A stretch of DNA of 64,000 nucleotides from Pseudomonas frederiksbergensis (GTDB lineage: Bacteria > Pseudomonadota > Gammaproteobacteria > Pseudomonadales > Pseudomonadaceae), in the NCBI RefSeq assembly GCF_001952935.1, contig NZ_CP018319.1, positions 919,501 to 983,500 of the forward strand, given 5' to 3'. Each line of letters opens with the position of its first letter. The stretch's first letter is position 1. Below are positions 35,329 to 44,557 of this stretch, in pieces. The position numbers and the translations under genes are program-made. Below the pieces are notes generated by a model that was not told the origin of the DNA, searched no databases, and saw nothing but the letters and a program-made list of their open reading frames with translations.

Positions 35329-35394
35329 ATTCTAAACAGGGGATGCCCCTTCGCAGGTAACGAAGGGACGTTCGAATGTCACCACATGGTTACA
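35329..35394 (-). promoter_or_regulatory. gtsA promoter with a candidate GltR-type operator
   Basis: The -10-like TAGAAT is at 35329-35334. A CGTTAC block begins 23 bases upstream of it (35357-35362, minus strand). The dyad TGTCAC-N6-GTTACA at 35377-35394 follows. The same three elements with identical spacing occur before the AGE-family gene. The site overlaps the 3' end of that gene. Assignment to GltR is an inference from position in the glucose cluster. Confidence 0.6.
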
Positions 35395-36649
35395 CAGGAG
35401 CGCTCTGGGATAACTGTGCCAGGGCAGTCGCCATGCTTGGCGCCAGAGGCAATCGCGGGATCAACACGGCTTGCCAGGCGTGATAAAGATCAGGTTTACC
35501 GGCCCAGATATCGGCGCTCGGGCGGTTCTGCGGATCGAGTTCGTGGTACCAGCTGCCGCTTTCGCGGTCGATGAAATGGCTGTCGCAGAATTCCCAGAAA
35601 AGTCGGTACCAGCGCTCGTATTGCGTATCGCCTGTGCGTTTTAGCAACGCGCTGGCGGCGGCGCTGGCTTCGCAATGGGTCCAGTGCAGGCGATGGCGAA
35701 CCACGGCGCGATTGTCCCAGTCGAGGGTGTAGACAATCCCCGGCGCCCCGTCGACATCCCAGCCGTGACGGCAGTTATGGTCGAAGAGTTTTTGCGCGTC
35801 GGTGGAGAGCCAACCCGGCGTGAGCATCCCGGCCTTAACCCGCGCCGCTTCGAGATGCAGCATCAGCCGGGCCCATTCGAAACCGTGACCCGGCGTGGTG
35901 CCGTAGGGGCGAAAACCATCGGCCGGGTTGTCGTGGTTGTATTCGCGCAAGGGTTGCCAGTCGCGGTCGAAATGCTCGACCACCAGGTAATCGTTGGCGG
36001 CGGCGTGACCGTGGATCACCCGCTCGACGATGCGCTGGGCGCGGACCAGCCAACGGTTGTCGTCGGTGACATCGGCCAGCGCGAGAAAGGCTTCGGTGGC
36101 GTGCATGTTGCTGTTGGCGCCGCGATAGGCTTCCTCGACGCTCCAGTCGCGGTTGAAGGATTCGCGCATCGCGCCCTCCTCCTCACTCCAGAAATGCGTG
36201 TCGATGATGTCGATCGCATCGTCGAGCAAAGCCTGCGCGCCGGGACGCTGAGCGACCACCGCAGAACTGGCGGCCAGCGCGACGAAGGCGTGCAGGTAAG
36301 CGGCTTTATCGGTGTTGCCGTCGCGATGCTCGGGAGCAGCGAACCAGCCGCCGTGTTCGGCGTCACGCAATGGGCCGCTGAGGGCGTTGACGCCGTGATC
36401 CACCAGCTCGGCGAAACCCGGCAAGCCCTGGATGTGGGCCATGGCGAAGCTGTGGGTCATGCGCGCGGTGTTCATGGTTTCGGCGTGGGCGTTGGCCGCA
36501 AGGCAGCCCTTTTCATCAAGATTGCCGAAACCTTCGGAAAGCTTCGAAGCCTTGGCAAACGCCAGCAGCCGCAGGCCTTCGGCGGCGAGCCATTGCTGAT
36601 GCGCGGGGGCGTTCAGCCAACTGCTGAAAGCGGGTTGGAAGATGTCCAT
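35390..36649 (-). CDS. AGE-family sugar epimerase/isomerase (mannose-isomerase-like)
   Basis: The 419-residue protein fits the N-acylglucosamine 2-epimerase superfamily, an alpha6/alpha6 barrel that isomerises free sugars: MNTARMTHSFAMAHIQG, HGGWFAAPEHRDGNTDKAAYLHAF, RGANSNMHATEAFLALAD, PGHGFEWARLMLHLEAA and KPDLYHAWQAVLIPRLPL. Two conserved His residues, in PGHGFEW and LYHAWQ, match the catalytic pair of YihS-type enzymes. Free mannose to fructose is a likely reaction, but glucose or cellobiose epimerases share the fold. It lies just upstream of gtsA under a very similar promoter. Confidence 0.82.
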   Translation of the reverse strand: MDIFQPAFSSWLNAPAHQQWLAAEGLRLLAFAKASKLSEGFGNLDEKGCLAANAHAETMNTARMTHSFAMAHIQGLPGFAELVDHGVNALSGPLRDAEHGGWFAAPEHRDGNTDKAAYLHAFVALAASSAVVAQRPGAQALLDDAIDIIDTHFWSEEEGAMRESFNRDWSVEEAYRGANSNMHATEAFLALADVTDDNRWLVRAQRIVERVIHGHAAANDYLVVEHFDRDWQPLREYNHDNPADGFRPYGTTPGHGFEWARLMLHLEAARVKAGMLTPGWLSTDAQKLFDHNCRHGWDVDGAPGIVYTLDWDNRAVVRHRLHWTHCEASAAASALLKRTGDTQYERWYRLFWEFCDSHFIDRESGSWYHELDPQNRPSADIWAGKPDLYHAWQAVLIPRLPLAPSMATALAQLSQSAPV

Positions 36650-36661
36650 GGGGTGCCTTTT

Positions 36662-36669
36662 TTGTTGTT
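36662..36669 (-). promoter_or_regulatory. Crc/Hfq-type CA motif before the AGE-family gene
   Basis: AACAACAA on the minus strand lies directly upstream of an AAAAAAGG ribosome region, as in the gtsA leader. Confidence 0.55.
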
Positions 36670-36681
36670 ATGACTGGGGGC

Positions 36682-36747
36682 AGTCTAAACAACGGGCGGT
36701 AGCGGGCTTGTAACGAAGGGGGCGAGTTATGTCACCGGGTTGTGACA
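36682..36747 (-). promoter_or_regulatory. AGE-gene promoter with a candidate GltR-type operator
   Basis: TAGACT (36682-36687) as -10, the CGTTAC block ending 23 bases upstream (36710-36715) and the perfect dyad TGTCAC-N6-GTGACA (36730-36747) reproduce the gtsA layout base for base in spacing. Confidence 0.6.
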
Positions 36748-36777
36748 TTGACCGAGATATTGGGGTGAGCGATTACT

Positions 36778-36908
36778 TGTGGCGAGGGGGCTTGCCCCCG
36801 TTCGGCTGCGAAGCAGTCGCAAATCTGCCAATACATTTCTTCCAGGTAAACCGTGGTGACTGTTTGGGACCGCTTCGCGGTCCAACGGGGGCAAGCCCCT
36901 CGCCACAG
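36778..36908. repeat. REP doublet, family B
   Basis: Inverted GTGGCGAGGGGGCTTGCCCC units, ending two bases before the gtrS stop codon. The left side begins 30 bases beyond the candidate operator of the AGE-family gene. Confidence 0.9.
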
Positions 36909-36909
36909 G

Positions 36910-38379
36910 CTAATCAACACTACGCGGTAACTGCAACGTCACCCTCAACCCGCCCTCACGCAAATTCTGCAGGCTGACCTCACCGCCATGGCTATGCGCA
37001 ATATTTCGCGCAATTCCCAACCCCAACCCATAACCCTGCTGCTGTCCGGCCAGGCGGAAGTGCGGCTCGAACACCTGCTCCATGCGCTGTTCCGGCACGC
37101 CCGGCCCTTCATCGTCCACATGGAGGATGAACGCACTCTGGTCGTCATCAATGTGCAAATGCGCTTTCTGCCCGTACTTCAAGGCGTTGTCGATCAGGTT
37201 GCCGATGCAACGCTTGAGCGCCAACGGCTTCCCTGGATACGCCGCCAGCGCACGCCCTTGCTGAGTGACGCGACCATTGCCGTTGGGCGCCAGATACGGC
37301 TCCACCAGACAATCAAGGACATGGTTGAGGTCCACCGGCTCGATGTTTTCGTGGATGTCGGTGTCTTTCACGCATTGCAGCGCGCCCTTGACCAGCAGCT
37401 CCAGCTCATCCAGATCACGGCCGAACTTGGCTTGCAGCGTTTCGTCTTCGAGCAGTTCAACGCGTAACCGCAAGCGGGTAATCGGCGTGCGCAAGTCATG
37501 GGAAATCGCGCTGAACAACTGGCTGCGCTCGGTCAGGTAACGGCTGATGCGTTCGCGCATCGCATTGAAGGCGCGGCCGACTTCGACCACTTCACTGCCG
37601 CCACCCTCCGCCACTGGCTCGACTTCGGCGCCGAGGGACATGTCCCGTGCTGCCCGCGCCAAACGCTTGAGCGGCCGGCTCTGCCAGTGCACCAGCAGGC
37701 CGATGAACAATAGCAAGAAGCCGCTGGTGAGCACGATGAACCAGACTTGCTGCGCTGGCAGGCCTTGTTCTTCAAGACTGGTGTAGGGCTCGGGCAACAG
37801 TGAGGCGATGTACAGCCACTCGCCCGGCGCCATCTGGATTTGCGTGACCAATACTGGCGGATTCACCGGTTCCAGGGTCAGCGCGTAGTGCGCCCAGGAG
37901 CGCGGCAATTCATCGAGTTTCAGGCCGCCGTTGAAGATCCGCAGGTCTTCAGGACTGACGAACGTCACCGAGATATCCGTGTCCTGGCCCAGGGACTGGC
38001 GCAGCACTTCATCCACCGCTTTGAGCACAGCTTCCTTGCGCGGGGTGATCGGCAACACTTCCATGCCCAAGGGTTTGTCGTTGAGCGTCACCACAAAACG
38101 GGTGCCGCCCATGCTGCGCAACTGGTCGAGTACCAATGGCCGAAACGCTACCGGCAGCGAGCGAAAATAACTGACGCTGGCGGTCATCGAATGAGCGAGG
38201 CTTCGGGCGCTGGTGACCAGGCCTTCAAGCTGGGTGGCACGCAATTGCGAGACCCAGATCACGCTCGACAACGTCTGGGCAAACAATACCGCCAACAGCG
38301 TCAGCAGCAACATCCGCCCGAGCAACGAACGCGGCACGGGAATCCGCGCGGCGACTTTGCGAAAAAACTCAGTGGCCAT
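36910..38379 (-). CDS. gtrS: Sensor histidine kinase of the glucose two-component system
   Basis: With the start MATEFFRKV (489 residues; an ATG five codons earlier is possible, neither with a good ribosome site) the protein has a membrane helix at about 17-45, a periplasmic sensor of about 160 residues, a second helix (VWFIVLTSGFLLLFIGLLV), HAMP, the HisKA box FSAISHDLRTPITRLR with His294, and an ATPase domain (NLIDNALKYG, DEGPGVPEQ, GYGLGLGIARNI). P. aeruginosa GtrS senses 2-ketogluconate and 6-phosphogluconate and signals to GltR. The start lies inside the gltR 3' end. Confidence 0.92.
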   Translation of the reverse strand: MATEFFRKVAARIPVPRSLLGRMLLLTLLAVLFAQTLSSVIWVSQLRATQLEGLVTSARSLAHSMTASVSYFRSLPVAFRPLVLDQLRSMGGTRFVVTLNDKPLGMEVLPITPRKEAVLKAVDEVLRQSLGQDTDISVTFVSPEDLRIFNGGLKLDELPRSWAHYALTLEPVNPPVLVTQIQMAPGEWLYIASLLPEPYTSLEEQGLPAQQVWFIVLTSGFLLLFIGLLVHWQSRPLKRLARAARDMSLGAEVEPVAEGGGSEVVEVGRAFNAMRERISRYLTERSQLFSAISHDLRTPITRLRLRVELLEDETLQAKFGRDLDELELLVKGALQCVKDTDIHENIEPVDLNHVLDCLVEPYLAPNGNGRVTQQGRALAAYPGKPLALKRCIGNLIDNALKYGQKAHLHIDDDQSAFILHVDDEGPGVPEQRMEQVFEPHFRLAGQQQGYGLGLGIARNIAHSHGGEVSLQNLREGGLRVTLQLPRSVD

Positions 38380-39100
38380 TGCTGGCAACCACATTGGCGG
38401 CCAGTTGGTAGCCGCTGCCGCGTACGGTACGGATCAGCCGCGGCGGTTTTTCGGTGTCGCGCAGACGCTGGCGCAAACGGCTGACGGCCATATCGACGAT
38501 GCGGTCGAGCGGCATCAAGTCACGACCACGGGTGGCGTTGCCGATGGTGTCGCGGTCGAGGATTTCCTGAGGGTGATCGAGGAACAGTTTCAGCAGCGCG
38601 AAATCGGCACCGGAAAGAATCACTTCCTCGCCGTCGATGTGGAACAGCCGATGGCTGACCATGTCCAGCCGCCAGTCATCGAAGGCCAGCACTTCACCAC
38701 CGGAACGCTCCTGCCCGAACTGCGCGCGGCGCAACAGGGCTTTGATGCGCGCCTGCAATTCACGCGGGCTGAAGGGTTTGCCGAGGTAATCGTCGGCGCC
38801 CAGTTCCAGACCGATGACGCGGTCGGCTTCGTCGGAGCTGGCGGTAAGCATGATGATCGGCACCTGCGCCTGACGCGGGTGCTGGCGGATCCAGCGGCAG
38901 AGGCTGAAGCCGTCTTCGTCCGGCAGCATCACATCGAGGATCACCAGATCGCTCGGCGCCTCGTTCATCGCCTGACGAAAGCCTGCACCGTCGGGCGTGG
39001 TACGAACCTGGAAACCGGCGCGGGTCAGGTAGGTGTCCAGCAACTCGCGTATCTCTTGATCGTCATCGACCAACAAAATCGACTTGTTGACTGAGCTCAC
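38369..39100 (-). CDS. gltR: Glucose two-component response regulator GltR
   Basis: The 243-residue OmpR-type regulator begins at a GTG. The receiver domain (1-125) has acidic DDD at 12-14, phosphoacceptor Asp56 in LVILDVMLP, and Lys in LGKPFSP. The winged-helix output domain has VILSGADFALLKLFLDHPQEILDRD and RIVDMAVSRLRQRL...RTVRGSGYQL. In P. aeruginosa GltR controls glucose transport genes. It is the first gene of gltR-gtrS, overlapping the kinase gene. Confidence 0.94.
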   Translation of the reverse strand: MSSVNKSILLVDDDQEIRELLDTYLTRAGFQVRTTPDGAGFRQAMNEAPSDLVILDVMLPDEDGFSLCRWIRQHPRQAQVPIIMLTASSDEADRVIGLELGADDYLGKPFSPRELQARIKALLRRAQFGQERSGGEVLAFDDWRLDMVSHRLFHIDGEEVILSGADFALLKLFLDHPQEILDRDTIGNATRGRDLMPLDRIVDMAVSRLRQRLRDTEKPPRLIRTVRGSGYQLAANVVASNGH

Positions 39101-39174
39101 GGGGCGGCGTCCTTGTTGTTTGAATTGGGCGGATTATGCCTTAAGCAAAGAATCTACAAACACCACAAAACCCA

Positions 39175-39266
39175 TTGTGGGAGCGGGCTTGCTCGCGAAG
39201 GGGCCATCACATCCAACATCATCGTTGACTGACACACCGCTTTCGCGAGCAAGCCCGCTCCCACAT
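39175..39266. repeat. REP doublet, family A
   Basis: Inverted TGTGGGAGCGGGCTTGCTCG units between glk and gltR, ending 12 bases before the glk stop. Confidence 0.9.
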
Positions 39267-39277
39267 TTGATCGCATT

Positions 39278-40228
39278 TCAAGCCTGATCGAGCGCAACGC
39301 CCGCGCCCATCAACCCAGAATACGGCGCCGTCACCAGCCACACCGGGATGCCCTTGAAGTAATCGCTCATGCAGCCCTTGTCGGCAAAGCATCGCGCGAA
39401 ACCGCTTTCGACAAAGAAATCGGCGAACCGCGGAATCACTCCACCGACGATGTACACACCGCCGCGCGCACCGGTGGTCAGCACGTTGTTGCCGGCCACA
39501 CGACCCAGCCAGCAGCAGAACTGCTCAAGCACTTCCAGGGCAATCGGGTCACCGGCCAGGCCGGCCGCCGTGATCGACTCCGGGGTATCGAGCACCGGTT
39601 CATGCCCGTCCACCGCACAAATCGCCCGATAGACCCGCGGCAAACCACTGCCGCTCAAGGCCGTTTCAGCACTGACATGGCCGATCTCATTGAAGATGTG
39701 CTGCCACAACTGAGTTTCCCGCGGACTGCTCAGCGGCAAATCGACGTGACCGCCCTCCCCCGGCAATGCGGCAAACCGCCCTTCGCCCAGATCCAGCAAC
39801 GTGCCAACACCGAGGCCAGTTCCCGGACCGATCACCACCGCCGGCCGCAATGGTTCCGGCGTGCCTTCGCAGACCACGCGAAATTCGCCGGGCTGCAAAC
39901 GGGTCATGCCCAGCGCCATGGCCGAGAAGTCGTTGACCAGCAACAGTTGATCCACCTGCAAGGCCTTGCAAAACCCCTTGCGGCTAAGTCGCCAGTGATT
40001 GTTGGTGAACTTGAATTCATCGCCGCTCACCGGGCCGGCGACCGACAGGCACACTGAACCGATCGAACCGGACGCCAGGCCAAGCCCGCTCAGGTAGAGG
40101 GCAATCGCCTCTTCCGGGCTGGCGTGGTCGGCCGTTGCCAGCACCTGGACCGATTCCAGCTGCTGGTTTTTCCACAACGCAAAACGTGCGTTGGTGCCTC
40201 CGATGTCACCGACCAAAGCCAGTTTCAA
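39278..40228 (-). CDS. glk: Glucokinase
   Basis: The 316-residue enzyme phosphorylates cytosolic glucose with ATP. The phosphate-binding [13 protein letters not shown] is at 8-20, catalytic Asp in [13 protein letters not shown] (about residue 99), [11 protein letters not shown] and [12 protein letters not shown] complete the glucokinase pattern. Translation starts at TTG, whose last two bases and following A form the edd stop (TTGA), with GGAGA eight bases upstream. Glk is thus translationally coupled to Edd. The chosen start is the only one that keeps the beta-strand before the phosphate loop. Confidence 0.94.
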   Translation of the reverse strand: MKLALVGDIGGTNARFALWKNQQLESVQVLATADHASPEEAIALYLSGLGLASGSIGSVCLSVAGPVSGDEFKFTNNHWRLSRKGFCKALQVDQLLLVNDFSAMALGMTRLQPGEFRVVCEGTPEPLRPAVVIGPGTGLGVGTLLDLGEGRFAALPGEGGHVDLPLSSPRETQLWQHIFNEIGHVSAETALSGSGLPRVYRAICAVDGHEPVLDTPESITAAGLAGDPIALEVLEQFCCWLGRVAGNNVLTTGARGGVYIVGGVIPRFADFFVESGFARCFADKGCMSDYFKGIPVWLVTAPYSGLMGAGVALDQA

Positions 40229-42051
40229 TTAAGCGTCTCCAGGGCAGAAGTAAAGGCGCTGGCGCCCTGCTCTGCGGAGCTGAAGGCCATGCGCATGAAA
40301 CCAAACAGTTCGCGACCGCTGCCGATGTTATTGCCCAACAGGCCCTTGGCAGGTTCGCGCGCTGCGAATTCTTCGGCGTCCACCTTAAGCTCCAGAGTGC
40401 CTTTGACGCCATCGACGCGAATGATATCGCCCTCTTGCACCCGCGCCAAAGCGCCGCCCACATATGCTTCGGGGCTGACGTGGATCGCCGCCGGGATTTT
40501 CCCCGACGCACCGGACATGCGTCCGTCGGTGACCAGCGCCACTTTGAAGCCGCGATCCTGCAGCACGCCGAGGAACGGCGTCATCTTGTGCAGCTCCGGC
40601 ATGCCGTTGGAGCGCGGGCCCTGGAAGCGCATTACCGCGACGAAATCCTTCTCCAGCAAACCAGCCTTGAACGCATCGGCCAGATCCTGCTGATCCTGGA
40701 ACACCATCGCCGGTGCTTCGACGACCTGGTTTTCCAACGCGACGGCGGACACTTTCATGACACCGCGGCCGAGGTTGCCTTCCATCACCCGCAAGCCGCC
40801 CTCTGGCGAGAACGCGCGAGCGACCGGACGCAGGATGGTTTCGTCGAGGCTTTCGATCGGGCCTTCGCGCCAGACCAGTTCGCCGTTATCGAGGAACGGT
40901 TCCACGGTGTAGCGGCTCAGGCCGTGACCGAGCACGGTGTTGACGTTTTCGTGGAGCAGGCCGGCTTCCAGCAGTTCGCGGATCAGGAACGACATGCCGC
41001 CCGCCGCCTGGAAGTGGTTGATGTCGGCTTTGCCGTTCGGGTAGACGTGGCTCAGGGTCGGCACCACCTCGGAGAGGTCGGCCATGTCCTGCCAGGTCAG
41101 TTGAATGCCCGCCGCCATGGCGATCGCCGGCATGTGCAAGGTGTGGTTGGTCGAGCCGCCGGTGGCGTGCAGGGCCACGATGGAGTTGACCAGCGAACGC
41201 TCGTCGACGATTTCGCCGATCGGCATGAAGTCGCCGTTCTGCTTGGTCAGACGCGTGACTTGATGCGCCGCTTCACGGGTCAGGGCATCGCGCAACGGGG
41301 TGTTCGGGTTGACGAAAGAGGCGCCGGGCAAGTGCAGGCCCATGACTTCCATCAGCAACTGGTTGGTGTTGGCGGTGCCGTAAAAGGTGCAGGTACCGGG
41401 GCTGTGGTAGGACTTCATCTCCGATTCCAGCAGCTCCTCGCGGCTGGCCTTGCCTTCGGCATAACGCTGGCGCACATCGGCTTTCTGCTTGTTGGAAATG
41501 CCCGAGACCATCGGCCCGCCCGGCACGAAAATCGTCGGCAGATGACCGAAACGCAGCGCGCCCATCATCAAGCCCGGGACGATCTTGTCGCAGATGCCGA
41601 GCATCAGCGCGCCGTCGAACATGTTGTGGGACAGCGCCACGGCGGTGGACAGCGCAATCACTTCACGGCTCGGCAGGCTCAGCTCCATGCCCGGCTCGCC
41701 TTGGGTCACGCCATCACACATCGCAGGGGTGCCGCCGGCGAACTGGCCGACGGAGCCGATTTCGCGCAGGGCCTTTTTGATCTGTTCAGGAAAGACTTCG
41801 TACGGCTGGTGCGCCGAGAGCATGTCGTTATAGGACGAAACAATCGCAATGTTCGCGGAGTTCATCATCCGCAGACTGTTCTTGTCGTCGGTGCCGCAAC
41901 CGGCCACGCCATGGGCGAAGTTGGCGCATTGCAGCTTGCCGCGCATGGGACCGTCGCTGGCAGCACCACGAATCAGTGCAAGGTAAGCCTCACGCGTGGC
42001 GCGGCTACGGGCGATAAGCCGTTCGGTGACCTCAAGGACGCGGGGATGCAT
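40225..42051 (-). CDS. edd: 6-phosphogluconate dehydratase
   Basis: The 608-residue iron-sulfur dehydratase converts 6-phosphogluconate to KDPG, the first committed Entner-Doudoroff step. IlvD/Edd signatures are [28 protein letters not shown] and the late [37 protein letters not shown]; cluster-ligand Cys are in GCGTDD, MCDGVT and GICDK. GGAG precedes the ATG. It leads the edd-glk operon, divergent from gap with a HexR-type site between. Confidence 0.95.
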   Translation of the reverse strand: MHPRVLEVTERLIARSRATREAYLALIRGAASDGPMRGKLQCANFAHGVAGCGTDDKNSLRMMNSANIAIVSSYNDMLSAHQPYEVFPEQIKKALREIGSVGQFAGGTPAMCDGVTQGEPGMELSLPSREVIALSTAVALSHNMFDGALMLGICDKIVPGLMMGALRFGHLPTIFVPGGPMVSGISNKQKADVRQRYAEGKASREELLESEMKSYHSPGTCTFYGTANTNQLLMEVMGLHLPGASFVNPNTPLRDALTREAAHQVTRLTKQNGDFMPIGEIVDERSLVNSIVALHATGGSTNHTLHMPAIAMAAGIQLTWQDMADLSEVVPTLSHVYPNGKADINHFQAAGGMSFLIRELLEAGLLHENVNTVLGHGLSRYTVEPFLDNGELVWREGPIESLDETILRPVARAFSPEGGLRVMEGNLGRGVMKVSAVALENQVVEAPAMVFQDQQDLADAFKAGLLEKDFVAVMRFQGPRSNGMPELHKMTPFLGVLQDRGFKVALVTDGRMSGASGKIPAAIHVSPEAYVGGALARVQEGDIIRVDGVKGTLELKVDAEEFAAREPAKGLLGNNIGSGRELFGFMRMAFSSAEQGASAFTSALETLN

Positions 42052-42233
42052 GTTTAGAACTCCAGGCTAACGGATGTGGCGACCTGATTGTCTATGCTGA
42101 GCAAGAGCCGTTGTCGATGGGATGACAGACGGTTTTCTTGATCGGTCGGACCAGTTGATTCAGGTCACTCGTTGTAGATTGAACAAAATATTGCCATTAA
42201 AAAGGCTTGTTTTCTATTTTTATGCGAATAATC

Positions 42234-42248
42234 TTGTAATTCCAACAA
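42234..42248. promoter_or_regulatory. Candidate HexR operator between edd and gap
   Basis: TTGTAATTCCAACAA is an exact TTGT-N7-ACAA, the consensus reported for HexR of P. putida, 23 bases before the gap start and within the 220-base edd/gap divergent region, a known HexR target there. Confidence 0.7.
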
Positions 42249-42271
42249 CAAAACGACGGCGGCCCTGTTAA

Positions 42272-43273
42272 ATGACTCTTCGAATCGCAATCAATGGTTT
42301 TGGCCGAATTGGCCGTAACGTCCTGCGCGCACTGTATACCCAAGGGTATCGCCAGGATCTGCAGATTGTTGCCATCAATGACCTGGGCGACAGCGAGATG
42401 AACGCTCATCTGCTCAAGTACGACACTGTTCACGGCACGTTCGATGCCGATGTCCAGCATGATCGGGAAAGCCTGACCGTCAACGGTGACCGTATTTCTG
42501 TCAGCGCCATTCGCAACCCGGCCGAGCTGCCGTGGGCTGCCGAGCAGATCGACGTTGTATTCGAATGCACCGGTTTGTTCACCGATCGCGCCAAAGCCGC
42601 GGCGCATATTACGGCCGGTGCACGCAAAGTGATCATCTCGGCCCCGGCCAAAGGTGCCGACGCCACGGTGGTGTATGGCGTTAACCACGACATTCTGCGC
42701 CAATCGCACCAGATCATTTCCAATGCTTCGTGCACCACCAACTGCCTGGCCCCGGTGGCCCAGGTGTTGCACCGCGAGCTGGGTATCGAAAGCGGCCTGA
42801 TGACCACAATTCACGCCTACACCAACGATCAGCACCTGACCGACGTCTATCATGTCGACCCGTATCGTGCGCGCTCGGCCACCCAGAACATGATCCCGAG
42901 CAAAACCGGCGCGGCTGAAGCCGTCGGTCTGGTGCTGCCGGAACTGGCGGGCAAACTGACCGGCATGTCGGTACGTGTGCCGGTAATCAACGTGTCGCTG
43001 GTGGACCTGACCGTGCAACTCAAGCGCGAAGCGTCGGCCGATGAAGTGAACGCACTGCTGAAAGAAGCCAGCCAGCACTCGAAGATTCTCGGTTACAACA
43101 CCCTGCCGCTGGTCTCCAGCGACTTCAACCACAACCCGCTGTCGTCGATCTTTGACGCCAACCACACCAAGTCCAGCGGCAAGCTGCTCAAGGTGCTGGC
43201 CTGGTACGACAACGAATGGGGCTTCTCCAACCGCATGCTCGATAACTGCCTGGCGCTGTGCAACGCCGAGTAA
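42272..43273 (+). CDS. gap: Glyceraldehyde-3-phosphate dehydrogenase, type I
   Basis: The 333-residue enzyme oxidises glyceraldehyde 3-phosphate to 1,3-bisphosphoglycerate. NAD-binding INGFGRIGR is at 7-15, the active-site [11 protein letters not shown] holds Cys154, and AKSSK/H-type residues continue in [13 protein letters not shown] and [20 protein letters not shown]. It is divergent from edd and corresponds to the gap-1 gene regulated with the Entner-Doudoroff enzymes in P. putida. The ribosome site is poor. It is followed 27 bases later by mgsA. Confidence 0.95.
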   Translation: MTLRIAINGFGRIGRNVLRALYTQGYRQDLQIVAINDLGDSEMNAHLLKYDTVHGTFDADVQHDRESLTVNGDRISVSAIRNPAELPWAAEQIDVVFECTGLFTDRAKAAAHITAGARKVIISAPAKGADATVVYGVNHDILRQSHQIISNASCTTNCLAPVAQVLHRELGIESGLMTTIHAYTNDQHLTDVYHVDPYRARSATQNMIPSKTGAAEAVGLVLPELAGKLTGMSVRVPVINVSLVDLTVQLKREASADEVNALLKEASQHSKILGYNTLPLVSSDFNHNPLSSIFDANHTKSSGKLLKVLAWYDNEWGFSNRMLDNCLALCNAE

Positions 43274-43300
43274 GCGAAGCTACGAGCAGGAGCAGCACCG

Positions 43301-43765
43301 ATGATCGGTATCAGCTTTACGCAAAAGACCATGGCAGCGCGCAAGCGTATTGCCTTGGTCGCCCATGACCACTGCAAGGTGTTTTTGCTGGACTGGGCCG
43401 AGCGACAGAAAGACCGGCTCGCACAGCATGAACTGGTCGCCACCGGCACCACCGGGTTGTTGTTGCAACAACGCCTGGATTTGCCTGTGGAGAGCATGAT
43501 CAGCGGCCCATTGGGCGGCGACCAGCAACTCGGTGCGCGAATCGCTGAGCAGCGGGTCGACATGCTGGTGTTCTTCTGGGACCCGTTCGAACCACAACCG
43601 CACGATCCGGATATCAAGGCATTGCTGCGAGTCGCGGCAGTATGGAACATTCCGGTGGCGTGTAATGAATGCAGCGCCGACTACCTGCTCAGCAGTCCGA
43701 TGATGGAACAGGCGCACGACCATCGGATCCCCGATTACGCGACCTATCTGTTGGGCCGCGCCTAG
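43301..43765 (+). CDS. mgsA: Methylglyoxal synthase
   Basis: The 154-residue enzyme converts dihydroxyacetone phosphate to methylglyoxal and phosphate, an overflow bypass of lower glycolysis. Family features are IALVAHDHCK near the N-terminus, HELVATGTTGLLL (phosphate site), ISGPLGGDQQLGARIAE with the catalytic Asp, and MLVFFWDPFEPQPHDPDIKALLRVA. AGGAG precedes the ATG. Being next to gap suggests relief of triose-phosphate build-up when sugar flux is high. Confidence 0.93.
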   Translation: MIGISFTQKTMAARKRIALVAHDHCKVFLLDWAERQKDRLAQHELVATGTTGLLLQQRLDLPVESMISGPLGGDQQLGARIAEQRVDMLVFFWDPFEPQPHDPDIKALLRVAAVWNIPVACNECSADYLLSSPMMEQAHDHRIPDYATYLLGRA

Positions 43766-43796
43766 CCCTTCGGAAATCAGCTTCACAAATCAATAC

Positions 43797-43830
43797 TTGA
43801 CCACTCGAGCGGATGATAAGCATTATCATT
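43797..43830 (+). promoter_or_regulatory. Fur-box-containing promoter of the heme sigma gene
   Basis: TTGACC (43797-43802) and CATTAT (43821-43826) fit -35 and -10 with an 18-base spacer. GATGATAAGCATTATCATT (43812-43830) is a Fur-box-like dyad covering the -10, as expected for iron repression. Confidence 0.75.
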
Positions 43831-43855
43831 CGCTCGAAATGGATCAGGTCCTCCC

Positions 43856-44374
43856 GTGAGTCAATCTCGCTTCAATCACGTCTTCATCGCTCAGCGAGTC
43901 TCTCTGCTGCGCACATTGGAGCGGATGGTCAACAATCACAGCACCGCCGAAGACCTCCTGCAGGAGACCTACCTGCGAGTGACCCGGGCGCTCAGCGAGC
44001 GGGCCATCGATCACCTTGAACCCTTCGTTTTCCAGACCGCCCGCAACCTGGCGCTGGACCATTTGCGTGCGCGGCGTATTCAGTCCCGCACGATGCTCGA
44101 CGACGTGCCGCTGGACGTGGTGGAAAGCGTCGCCGCCCCCGCCAGCAGTGCCGAGGACGCCGCCCATGCCGAACAATTGCTTGAGCGCTTGAACGTGAGC
44201 CTCAATGAACTCAGCGCCCGTCAGCAGCAGATTTTCATCCTCAGCCGTCTGCACGGGCACAGCTATCTGGAGATCGCCGAGAAGCTCGGCGTGTCGTTGA
44301 GCACGGTGCAAAAGGAGCTGAAATTGATTATGGCGATCTGCATCGGCGTGGCCGAGCGGTTAAACGGCGACTGA
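43856..44374 (+). CDS. ECF sigma factor, FecI/HxuI-like
   Basis: The 172-residue protein starts at a GTG and has sigma region 2 (about 8-75: LERMVNNHSTAEDLLQETYLRVTRAL through FQTARNLALDHLRARR) and region 4 (about 112-160: LSARQQQIFILSRLHGHSYLEIAEKLGVSLSTVQKEL). It belongs to the iron-starvation group and is followed by FecR-like and STN-TonB genes, so it should direct transcription of the receptor when heme is bound. The set resembles HxuIRA of P. aeruginosa. A Fur box lies upstream. Confidence 0.9.
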   Translation: MSQSRFNHVFIAQRVSLLRTLERMVNNHSTAEDLLQETYLRVTRALSERAIDHLEPFVFQTARNLALDHLRARRIQSRTMLDDVPLDVVESVAAPASSAEDAAHAEQLLERLNVSLNELSARQQQIFILSRLHGHSYLEIAEKLGVSLSTVQKELKLIMAICIGVAERLNGD

Positions 44375-44557
44375 ATCTGTAGGTTAATTCTCTATGTGTG
44401 AGGATGACCTGCACTGGCTATCGGGCTTTGCTACCCTTGCCCCACTTTCGAGCTTCACTAAAAAAACAGCGGTGCCAAGACACTGCCGAGGAAACACCGT
44501 GACGGACACGCTCCCAGTGCCTCCCCCGCCCCTCCGGCGCGGGACCCCGCAAGCGCG

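Noticed and set aside
43812..43830. Zur or other metal-regulator box in place of Fur
   Set aside because: The dyad fits Fur better and the downstream genes are heme-iron genes, although the sites can look alike.
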